From an uncultured Lachnospiraceae bacterium (lineage in GTDB: Bacteria > Bacillota > Clostridia > Lachnospirales > Lachnospiraceae), in NCBI GenBank assembly GCA_902766845.1, contig CACXFD010000121.1, positions 1 to 15,675 on the forward strand: a stretch of 15,675 nucleotides of DNA, given 5' to 3'. The notes below the pieces were generated by a model. The model was not told the origin of the DNA, did not search any database, and saw only the letters and a list, made by a program, of their open reading frames with translations. Of this stretch, positions 1 to 6,955 are shown one piece after another. How positions within the stretch are numbered: position 1 is the stretch's first letter; each line of letters begins with the position of its first letter. Made by a program: the position numbers and the translations under genes.

Positions 1-515
1 CGTCGCTGCGGAAGGCCATCGGCCAGGTCCAGCAGGACGTCTTCATCATGACCGGAGACATCGCCGGGAACATCCGGCTGCGAAGCGACGAGATCCCGGA
101 CGAAGCCGTGGTCCGCGCGGCACAGACCGTGAACGCGAGCCACTTCATCGAGCGCCTGCCCGGACAGTATCACGAGCCGGTCACCGAGCGCGGCAGCACC
201 CTGTCAGCCGGTGAACGCCAGCTCCTGTCGTTCGCACGCACGGTCGTGACACAGCCCAGGATCCTGATCCTGGACGAGGCGACGGCCAATATCGATACCG
301 AGACCGAGATCCTGATCCAGGACGCCCTCGGACGGCTGATGGAGGGCCGCACGTCCATCATGGTCGCGCACCGGCTCTCCACGATCGAGAACTGCGACCG
401 CATCATCGTGCTGGATCACGGCCGGATCATCGAGACCGGCAGCCACGCCCAGCTGATGGAGCAGCGCGGGAAGTATTACGAACTGTACATGAGCAGCGGA
501 GAAGTCATGCAGTGA
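1..515 (+). CDS. ABC exporter, ATP-binding domain (5' truncated by window edge)
   Basis: This is the C-terminal 170 residues of an ABC transporter ATPase, read in the frame whose first full codon is at 3. The frame is open to the window edge, so the gene starts upstream. Visible motifs in order are the Q-loop region (VQQDVFIM at the start), the signature LSAGERQLLSFAR (from 201), Walker B ILILDEA (Asp codon at 273) and the H-loop MVAHRLST (His codon at 369). Walker A and the membrane domain must lie outside the window. The signature and the C-terminal layout match fused membrane-plus-ATPase exporters of the MsbA/LmrA/YheH type, which pump lipids, drugs or peptides out of the cell. In Firmicutes these often come as heterodimer pairs, so the partner may be just upstream. 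Substrate cannot be inferred. The family call is firm; the YheH-like subtype is inference. Confidence 0.93.
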   Translation, partial: SLRKAIGQVQQDVFIMTGDIAGNIRLRSDEIPDEAVVRAAQTVNASHFIERLPGQYHEPVTERGSTLSAGERQLLSFARTVVTQPRILILDEATANIDTETEILIQDALGRLMEGRTSIMVAHRLSTIENCDRIIVLDHGRIIETGSHAQLMEQRGKYYELYMSSGEVMQ

Positions 516-527
516 CGGCTCCGGCAG

Positions 528-556
528 TTGCAAAATCCGGCAGATTGTGGCATACT
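528..556 (+). promoter_or_regulatory. Candidate sigma-A promoter for the C39 peptidase gene
   Basis: TTGCAA (528-533) is separated by 17 bases from CATACT (551-556). The -10 is preceded by TGG (548-550), which gives an extended -10 (TGn). Each hexamer matches consensus at four of six positions. A start about seven bases downstream would fall near 563, at the base of the leader hairpin. The site begins 13 bases after the stop codon of the preceding ABC exporter gene. I see no terminator between them, so read-through is also possible. Confidence 0.5.
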
Positions 557-560
557 GTAG

Positions 561-583
561 GCGGGCCGGCAGGACCGGCCCGC
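561..583 (+). promoter_or_regulatory. Perfect leader hairpin upstream of the C39 peptidase gene
   Basis: GCGGGCCGG (561-569) pairs perfectly with CCGGCCCGC (575-583) around the five-base loop CAGGA. No T-run follows, so it is not an ordinary terminator. It lies between the predicted transcription start and the Shine-Dalgarno sequence AAGGAG (586-591). A 5'-end stem-loop in this place would be expected to shield the mRNA from decay or to modulate ribosome access. That role is inference. Confidence 0.6.
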
Positions 584-595
584 TGAAGGAGCAAG

Positions 596-1588
596 ATGGA
601 TTATTCAGAACTGATTCAAAACCGGTCTTCGTATCGACGGAGCCGCCGCCGGACATCGCGGCGGCGTGTTGCGATTCTGATCGCGGCAGCGCTCGTCATC
701 GTGGCCGGCCTCGGGACCGGGATCTGGGCGCTGGTCCGTCATGTATCGGGCGGGGCGCACGGGGGAGATCCGGAGCCTCAGACGACCGTGGTCAGCCGGG
801 AAGAAACGGACGCGCCCGGGACGGAAGCCCCGGAAACGGAACCGCCGACCGAACCGGCCCCCGTGCCGTTTGCGGATCAGACGGAGACGCGCACCGGCTG
901 GATCACCGCCTACGGAAAACTGAACGTGCGCTCGATGCCGGACGCGGACGCGGAAGTCATCGGCCACTATGTCTATCATGCGCAGGTGACCGTGGAGGGA
1001 GCCCAGCAGAACGGCTTTTTAAAGCTGACCGGTGCAGACTCGCGCAGCGGAGAAGAGGTGACGGGCTTCGCTTCCGCGGAATTTGTCTCGGAAGAAGAGC
1101 CCGCGGACCCGTATGTGTATCTGGACGTGCCGGTCTACCGCCAGGGCGACGTCCGCTGGAGCGGCGTCCGTCTGGGCCGGAGCCGCCACACGATCGGATC
1201 GGCCGGCTGCACCACCACCTGCATCGCCATGCTGCGGTCGTACGTGCAGAAAAAGCTGATCCGTCCGGACGAGACCTGCGCCTCGCTGACCTACGGAGAC
1301 CAGGGAGACCTGGCTTGGCCGTCGGACCTCGAGACGCATGAGACGAAAGGCTATCTCGAGCTGATCCTGCGGGAACTGAACCGCGGCTATCCGGTCATGG
1401 TTGGCGCGAAGGGCTACGGCGGGAACCAGCACTGGGTGCTCGTGATCGGCTATGAAGGAGACGGAACGGAGCTGCGGGCCGTCGATTTCCGGATCAACGA
1501 TCCCGGCAAGGACAAACGTGACAATCTGAAGCAGTTCATCGAGGATTATCCTCGCATGTATAAGCTGGCGACCTACGCCGGGGACTAA
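596..1588 (+). CDS. Membrane-anchored SH3-domain / C39-family cysteine peptidase
   Basis: This 330-residue protein starts at ATG 596, with AAGGAG at 586-591. The N-terminus is rich in Arg (residues 14-24) and is followed by one membrane segment (about 25-47), which predicts an N-in, C-out anchor. An acidic linker rich in Pro, Thr and Glu (about 55-95) leads to a bacterial SH3-like domain (about 98-165, with KLNVRSMPDADAEVIG) that in this family tends to bind cell wall. Residues about 175-325 look like Peptidase_C39_2. The likely catalytic residues are Gln183 (YRQGDVRW, oxyanion), Cys205 (SAGCTTTCIAM), His279 (HWVLVIGY) and Asp302 (RINDPG). All are present, so the domain is probably active as a papain-like thiol hydrolase outside the cell. 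Substrate is unknown: wall peptide, secreted peptide or other. It has its own promoter and terminator. Domain calls are confident; function is open. Confidence 0.85.
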   Translation: MDYSELIQNRSSYRRSRRRTSRRRVAILIAAALVIVAGLGTGIWALVRHVSGGAHGGDPEPQTTVVSREETDAPGTEAPETEPPTEPAPVPFADQTETRTGWITAYGKLNVRSMPDADAEVIGHYVYHAQVTVEGAQQNGFLKLTGADSRSGEEVTGFASAEFVSEEEPADPYVYLDVPVYRQGDVRWSGVRLGRSRHTIGSAGCTTTCIAMLRSYVQKKLIRPDETCASLTYGDQGDLAWPSDLETHETKGYLELILRELNRGYPVMVGAKGYGGNQHWVLVIGYEGDGTELRAVDFRINDPGKDKRDNLKQFIEDYPRMYKLATYAGD

Positions 1589-1606
1589 AGCGCCCGTACG
1601 GCAGCG

Positions 1607-1646
1607 AAAGGCAGTTTCCGGGTGGGAGACTGCCTTTTCCGTTTAT
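1607..1646 (+). terminator. Intrinsic terminator after the C39 peptidase gene
   Basis: AAAGGCAGT (1607-1615) pairs with ACTGCCTTT (1629-1637) around a 13-base loop. The 3' arm runs into the T-rich stretch TTTTCCGTTTATTTGT. The hairpin is 18 bases past the stop codon at 1588 and about 30 bases before the nadE start, so it separates the two units. Confidence 0.75.
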
Positions 1647-1652
1647 TTGTAC

Positions 1653-1663
1653 GGGAGGAGGAG
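1653..1663 (+). promoter_or_regulatory. Ribosome binding site that sets the nadE start
   Basis: GGGAGGAGGAG is a near-perfect Shine-Dalgarno run. Its AGGAGG core (1656-1661) is six bases before ATG 1668. The in-frame TTG at 1647 would lie upstream of this site with no ribosome binding site of its own, so ATG 1668 is preferred. I do not find a clear -35/-10 pair between the terminator and this site. Confidence 0.8.
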
Positions 1664-1667
1664 AGAA

Positions 1668-3596
1668 ATGGAAGGTCTTGTGCGAATCAGTGCGGCCACC
1701 GCGCCGGTGCGGACCGCGGATCCGGCGTACAACCGGGCCCAGATCGAGGAAATGATCTTTGAAGCCGCCGAAGAAGGCGTGCAGGTGATCGTCTTTCAGG
1801 AACTGGCCCTGACCGGCGCGGCCTGCGGCGATCTGTTCCTGCAGGATACCCTGCTCACACAGGCAAGGGAAGAACTGGACCGCCTCGTGGAGAACACGGC
1901 CGGGACGGATCTGATCGCGGCCGTGGGCCTGCCGCTTGCCTGCGGCGCACAGGTCTATGACGCCGCGGCGGTCTTTTCCCGCGGAAAGATCCTCGGGTTC
2001 GTGCCGCGGATGAAGCGGGGCGGCCGTGCGGCCGGCGCGTTCGGTTCGGTCTTTTCCGTGCCGGGTCCCGCCGCGGATCTGAACGCGGATAGGCTCTTTA
2101 CCTGTGACAGTATCCCGGGCCTTGTGATCGGCGTGGCCGTCGGAGAGGACGGATACGGGCCGGACAGCCGCACCGGGCGGCTGGCGCAGGCCGGCGCGCA
2201 AGTCATCCTGCATCTGACCGCACAGCCGGCTCTGGCCGGGGCGGCCGATAAGCGCGCCGTGCTCGCGCAGGCGGAATCGGTCCGGCTGTGCTGCGCCTAC
2301 GTCTCGGCCGGGGCCGGGGAAGGCGAGTCCACCACGGACCAGGTGTTCGGAGGCGACCGGTTCATTGCCGAATGCGGCCATATGCTGGCCCGAAACGGGG
2401 CGGAACGCTCCGGCCGCGTGACGGCGGACGCCGACCTGCGCCGCATCGAGGCGGACCGCCGGCTGAGCGGAGGCTTTGACGGAGAAGCGGCCCGGACGGA
2501 AGATGGCTGGAAGGTGCAGCCTTTCCGGCTGGAATCCGTACCGGAAGAGACGATCCGTACGTTCCCGCGGACGCCGTTCGTGCCAGAGGACGACGAACGG
2601 CTCGCGCAGCGCTGCCGCGAGGTCCTGGCCATCCAGACGGCCGGCCTCCGGGAACGCATGAAGAAGATCGGCTGCCGCGACGCCGTGATCGGCATCTCGG
2701 GCGGGCTCGATTCGACGCTGGCCCTGCTCGTGACCGCGCAGGCATTCGACGAGCTGCGCCTGCCGCGTCACCGGATCCTCGCCGTCACGATGCCGTGCTT
2801 CGGCACCACGGACCGCACCTACCGCAATGCCTGCGAGCTGGCACGGCGGCTGGGCTGCGAACTGCGCGAGATCCCGATCCGGGACGCGGTCCTGCAGCAT
2901 TTCGCGGACATCGGCCAGGCGGAATGGGAGAAGGACGTGACCTATGAGAATGCGCAGGCGCGCGAGCGGACGCAGGTCCTGATGGATCTCGCGAACCGCG
3001 TCGGCGGCCTCGTGGTCGGCACCGGGGACCTGTCGGAACTGGCGCTCGGCTGGGCCACCTACAACGGCGACCACATGTCGATGTACGGCGTCAACGCCAC
3101 GGTCCCGAAGACCCTCGTGCGCGCCCTTGTGCGCTACCGGGCCGAGATCACCGAAGACGCTGCGCTGTCGCAGATCCTTGAAGATATCCTGGATACGCCG
3201 GTGAGCCCGGAACTGCTCCCGACCTCCGGCGCCGATTCGGAGCAGAAGACCGAAGACCTGATCGGTCCTTACGAGCTCCATGATTTCACGCTGTATTATC
3301 TGGTGCGCTTCGGCTTCGGGCCCGAACGGATCTTTGCGATGGAGCGGGACGCGTTTGCCGGCGATTATACGCCGGAAGAGATCCTGCGGTGGATGAAACT
3401 GTTCGTCCGGCGATTTTTTACGCAGCAGTTTAAGCGTTCCTGCGTGCCGGACGGGCCGCAGACCGGCCGGGTGGGCCTGTCGCCGCGCGGCGGCTTCATG
3501 ATGCCGAGCGACGCGTCGCACCGGGCCTGGACCGCGCGGATCGAAGCGATCGAGGAGGCACTGCACAGAGAGGAGACGGAATGGGTCTCGGACTGA
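1668..3596 (+). CDS. nadE: NAD+ synthase, glutamine-dependent type with degenerate glutaminase domain
   Basis: This 642-residue protein amidates nicotinic acid adenine dinucleotide to NAD+ using ATP, the last step of NAD synthesis in the cytoplasm. The N-terminal part (about 1-270) is a nitrilase-fold glutaminase and the C-terminal part is the synthetase. The synthetase looks complete: PP-loop SGGLDST (344-350), MPCFGTTDRTYRNA, ENAQARERTQVLMDLAN, GTGDLSELALGWATYNGDH and the late QKTEDLIGPYELHDF motif. The glutaminase triad of this family is Glu, Lys, Cys. Glu45 is kept (QELALTG). The Lys position reads Arg114 (VPRMKRGG where the family has VPKTYLPNY). The nucleophile position in the usual CEDLW motif reads Gly159 (GEDGY). 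The fold between them is about ten residues shorter than in the M. tuberculosis enzyme, and the YxEFYE-type loop is missing. Use of free ammonia is therefore inferred. The last 16 bases overlap addB. Confidence 0.93.
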   Translation: MEGLVRISAATAPVRTADPAYNRAQIEEMIFEAAEEGVQVIVFQELALTGAACGDLFLQDTLLTQAREELDRLVENTAGTDLIAAVGLPLACGAQVYDAAAVFSRGKILGFVPRMKRGGRAAGAFGSVFSVPGPAADLNADRLFTCDSIPGLVIGVAVGEDGYGPDSRTGRLAQAGAQVILHLTAQPALAGAADKRAVLAQAESVRLCCAYVSAGAGEGESTTDQVFGGDRFIAECGHMLARNGAERSGRVTADADLRRIEADRRLSGGFDGEAARTEDGWKVQPFRLESVPEETIRTFPRTPFVPEDDERLAQRCREVLAIQTAGLRERMKKIGCRDAVIGISGGLDSTLALLVTAQAFDELRLPRHRILAVTMPCFGTTDRTYRNACELARRLGCELREIPIRDAVLQHFADIGQAEWEKDVTYENAQARERTQVLMDLANRVGGLVVGTGDLSELALGWATYNGDHMSMYGVNATVPKTLVRALVRYRAEITEDAALSQILEDILDTPVSPELLPTSGADSEQKTEDLIGPYELHDFTLYYLVRFGFGPERIFAMERDAFAGDYTPEEILRWMKLFVRRFFTQQFKRSCVPDGPQTGRVGLSPRGGFMMPSDASHRAWTARIEAIEEALHREETEWVSD

Positions 3597-6500
3597 TCCT
3601 CGGAAGCAGCGGGACCGGCAAGAGCCGGTACGCGCTCGAGCAGCTGATCCGGCATTCGATGGACCGGCCTGCGGGCCGGTTCTTCTTCATCGTGCCGGAA
3701 CAGTATACGATGGAGATGCAGCGGGAGATGGTGCGCCGTCATCCGCGCGGCGGGTCGATGAATCTGGATGTGATCAGTTTTCACCGGCTCGCGTTCCGCG
3801 TGCTCGCGGAGCAGAACGTACAGAAGCTGACGCTGCTGGACGATCTGGGCAAGAGCATGCTGCTTCGCCGCGCCCTGCGGCGGCACCGGAACGAACTGAC
3901 GGTATTCCGCCGTCAGACGGATAAAGCCGGCTTTTTTGACCAGATCAAGAGCACGCTGTCGGAACTGTTCCAGTACGGCGTGACCGAAGAGGATCTGGAC
4001 CGCATGATCGAGGCGTCTTCGGGCCGTCCCGCGCTGTCCCGGAAACTGGCGGACATCCGCACGGCGTACCGCGCGTTCCGGGAGGAGCTCTCGGAAGATA
4101 CGATCCCTTCGGAGGAACTGCTGGGCGTGCTGGCCGGCATGGCTCCGGCATCGGAGCTGCTGCGGGATGCGGAGATCGTGCTGGACGGATTTACCGGATT
4201 TACGCCGCTCCAGTATAAACTGATCGAACAGCTCCTGACGGTCTGCCGTGAGATCACGGTGACCGTCACGATCGATCCGCAGGCCGTATCCGGCCCGGTG
4301 CGCGAAGAGGATCTGTTCGCGCTGAGCCGCCAGACCGTGGACCGGCTCCGCCGCCTCGGACGGGAGAGCGGAATCGTCCTGCGGCCGGACGTGATCATGA
4401 CCGAGGATCACCGTTTTGACCGCCCGGCCCTGCATCTGCTGGAGCAGCGCCTGATGCGCAGCGGGTCAGCGGTCCCGCCGGCCCGCGGGGAAACGGACGG
4501 GCTGAGGCTGTGCGTCTGCTCGACGCCGGCTGAAGAGGCGCGGCTGTGCGCGGCCGCTGTCCTGCGGCTCTGCCGCGAAGAAGGACTCACGTTCCGCGAG
4601 ATCGGCGTGGTCTGCTCGGACCTGACCGTCTACCGATCCTGTCTGGAGGACGCGCTGACCGCGGCGCAGATACCGTATTTCATCGACGTCAAGGAGCACC
4701 TGTCGGATCATCCGGCCGTGTCTCTGATTCAATCCGCTCTCGAAGCCGTTACGAAGGGATGGACCTATGACGCTGTCCTGCGTTTCGCGCGCAGCCTGTT
4801 TTCGCCGCTCACGCAGACCGAAGCCGACGAACTGGACCGCTACGCCCTGGCGATGGGGCTCTCGGGCCGGAAGAAATGGGACGCTCCGTTCGAAAAGAGC
4901 ATGCAGCAGCTGCCCGGCGTGCCGCTCGAGCGCCTGAACGGACTCCGGGAGCGCGTGACGGCGCCGCTCCTGCTCCTGCAGGAGGGACTGTCCGCCCCGA
5001 CCGCGGAAGGAAAGGCGCGCGGCCTGGTCGCGTTCTTTGAGAGCCTCTCCCTGTGGGAAAAACTGGAAGAGGAGCGGCTCCATCTTGAGGAAACGGGACA
5101 GATGCACGCGGCTTCCGTGACCGGACAGGTCTACCGCCTGCTGCTGGAGCTGCTGGACCGTCTGGTGGACGTGCTGGGGGAGGAAGAGATGTCCGCGGCC
5201 GAATTCTGCGACGTCCTCGCGACCGGCTTTTCGGAATCCAAAGCCGGCCTGATTCCCGAACGGCTGGACCGGCTGGTCATCGGCGATATGGAACGCACAC
5301 GTCTCGGAGCGGTCCGTGCGCTGATCTTCCTGGGGCTCAACGACGGCATGGTGCCCCGGAGCGCGTCCCGCCACCGCCTGATCACGGACCGCGACCGGCA
5401 GCTGCTGGCCGACCTGCAGGTGGAACTGTCACCGGCAGCCCGCCAGAACGCTTATATCCAGCGTTTCTATCTGTACCTGACGCTGACGAAGGCCGGACAC
5501 GAGGTGATCCTGACATACGCGGAAACGTCGGCGGAAGGCAGGGAACTGCTGCCGTCGCCGAGCCTGCGGGAGATCCGCCGCGCGGTGCCCGGCCTGGCCC
5601 CGCACCGCGTCACGCCGGAAGAGCTGTACGCGTCCGAAAAGAGCCTGCGGCGGCCGATGCTGGACCAGATCCGGCGTCTGCGCGAAGGCGGCACGCCCGA
5701 CGCCGACGGCCGGGTCCTGCTGTCCTGGTTCCGCCGGAACCGGCCGGACCTGTTTGCCGGCATGATCCGGGCGTCCCTGAGCGGATATCACGAGGAACGG
5801 CTCTCGCGCGCCTGCGCGGACCGGCTGTACGGGCCGGTGCTGTCCGGCAGCATCAGCCGCCTCGAATCCTACGCCTCCTGCGCGTTTGCGGAATTCGTAT
5901 CGGGCGGGCTGGGCCTGAAGCCGATGGAGGAAAAGCAGTTCGGCGCGGCCGACCTCGGCAGCCTGTACCATCAGTGCATCGAGGTCTTCTTTACGCAGCT
6001 CGTGGCCGACGGGGCCGATCCGCGCGCGGTCACGGAAGAAGAGAGAAAACGCAGGACCGCGGATGCGGTGCGCATCGTTACGGAGTCGTTCGGCCACGGC
6101 ATGATGACCGAGACCGCGTCCATGCAGTACCGCCGGGAGCGGATCCGCCGCGTGATCGACCGGACCGTCTGGGCGCTTCTGTCCCAGCTCGCTCAGGGAA
6201 GCTACCGGCCCTACGCGTCTGAGATGAAGTTTGCCCCACAGGACGCCGCCTCGCTGCGGCTCCCGATCGGCTCGGACCGCGTGATGCTGCTGAAGGGGCG
6301 CATCGACCGGCTGGATATCGCCGAAACCGGCGATTCCGTGCTGGTGCGGATCGTGGATTATAAATCCGGACGCAAAAAGATCGAGGACGAGCAGCTCTAT
6401 CCGGGCCTGCAGCTCCAGCTGCCGGTCTACTTAAAGGCGGCCTGCGAGGTGCTGGAGCAGTCGATGCCGGGCAAGGTCATCGTCCCGGCCATGATGGAAT

Positions 6501-6955
6501 ACGTGCCGGTAGACGACCCGATCGTCGAAGGCCCGCCCGACCTGTCCGAAGAAGAGCTCGGACAGCTCCTGCGCGAGCAGCTGGCGCCGAAGGCGATGAT
6601 GCTCGGGAGCCTGGCCTCGATCGAAGCCTATGACCGGCAGACCGCCGAAGCGCTGCGCGCCGACCCGGGGCTGTCCTATGATAAAGCCGTCGGCAAGGAG
6701 AACCGCCTGATCTCCGGACCGGCTATGTCGCACCTGCTCGGTTTCGTGCAGAAGAGGTCGCAGGAACTGGGCCGCGGCATCTCGGAGGGACGGATCCCCG
6801 TGGATCCGTACAAACGCGGAGACCGTACGGCCTGCACCTATTGCCCGTACCGGATCGTGTGCGGCTTCGATCCGCGCCGGCCCGGCTTCACCTATCGCCG
6901 GCTGCCGCAGCCGGACCCGGAAGAGATCTACGGAAAGGAGGATCCGCATGCCTAA
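3581..6955 (+). CDS. addB: Helicase-exonuclease AddAB, subunit AddB
   Basis: This 1124-residue protein is close to the usual length (B. subtilis AddB is about 1166). With AddA it forms the helicase-nuclease that resects double-strand breaks and loads recombinase, the Firmicute counterpart of RecBCD. The N-terminus carries a Walker A motif, GSSGTGKS (8-15). The C-terminal RecB-type nuclease has GRIDRLD followed by IVDYKSG, with Asp926 and Lys928 as catalytic residues. The four cysteines expected to hold the AddB iron-sulfur cluster are present: Cys767 (YASCAF), then Cys1085, Cys1088 and Cys1094 (CTYCPYRIVC). The protein therefore looks fully functional. Its ATG at 3581 is inside the end of nadE (16-base overlap), with AGAGGAG sequence just upstream, which implies translational coupling. 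It overlaps addA by eight bases. Confidence 0.95.
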   Translation: MGLGLILGSSGTGKSRYALEQLIRHSMDRPAGRFFFIVPEQYTMEMQREMVRRHPRGGSMNLDVISFHRLAFRVLAEQNVQKLTLLDDLGKSMLLRRALRRHRNELTVFRRQTDKAGFFDQIKSTLSELFQYGVTEEDLDRMIEASSGRPALSRKLADIRTAYRAFREELSEDTIPSEELLGVLAGMAPASELLRDAEIVLDGFTGFTPLQYKLIEQLLTVCREITVTVTIDPQAVSGPVREEDLFALSRQTVDRLRRLGRESGIVLRPDVIMTEDHRFDRPALHLLEQRLMRSGSAVPPARGETDGLRLCVCSTPAEEARLCAAAVLRLCREEGLTFREIGVVCSDLTVYRSCLEDALTAAQIPYFIDVKEHLSDHPAVSLIQSALEAVTKGWTYDAVLRFARSLFSPLTQTEADELDRYALAMGLSGRKKWDAPFEKSMQQLPGVPLERLNGLRERVTAPLLLLQEGLSAPTAEGKARGLVAFFESLSLWEKLEEERLHLEETGQMHAASVTGQVYRLLLELLDRLVDVLGEEEMSAAEFCDVLATGFSESKAGLIPERLDRLVIGDMERTRLGAVRALIFLGLNDGMVPRSASRHRLITDRDRQLLADLQVELSPAARQNAYIQRFYLYLTLTKAGHEVILTYAETSAEGRELLPSPSLREIRRAVPGLAPHRVTPEELYASEKSLRRPMLDQIRRLREGGTPDADGRVLLSWFRRNRPDLFAGMIRASLSGYHEERLSRACADRLYGPVLSGSISRLESYASCAFAEFVSGGLGLKPMEEKQFGAADLGSLYHQCIEVFFTQLVADGADPRAVTEEERKRRTADAVRIVTESFGHGMMTETASMQYRRERIRRVIDRTVWALLSQLAQGSYRPYASEMKFAPQDAASLRLPIGSDRVMLLKGRIDRLDIAETGDSVLVRIVDYKSGRKKIEDEQLYPGLQLQLPVYLKAACEVLEQSMPGKVIVPAMMEYVPVDDPIVEGPPDLSEEELGQLLREQLAPKAMMLGSLASIEAYDRQTAEALRADPGLSYDKAVGKENRLISGPAMSHLLGFVQKRSQELGRGISEGRIPVDPYKRGDRTACTYCPYRIVCGFDPRRPGFTYRRLPQPDPEEIYGKEDPHA

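Noticed and set aside
547..1341. 264-residue + strand frame overlapping the C39 peptidase gene
   Set aside because: Arg/Gly/Pro-rich shadow frame. It starts within the promoter-leader region and has no domain, while the overlapping 596-1588 frame has a clear anchor, SH3 and peptidase motifs.
1642..1647. TTTATT as a possible -10 box for nadE
   Set aside because: Only four of six matches and no acceptable -35 at 16-18 bases upstream. It more likely belongs to the T-rich tail of the preceding terminator.
1647..1667. Upstream TTG start for nadE adding seven residues
   Set aside because: The extra codons are the Shine-Dalgarno sequence itself. ATG 1668 has ideal spacing from it.
1536..3566. 676-residue open frame on the - strand opposite nadE
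   Set aside because: It is composed of low-complexity Arg/Ala/Gly/His/Gln-rich sequence without recognisable domains and lies fully over a well-conserved gene. GC-rich codon usage explains the lack of stops.
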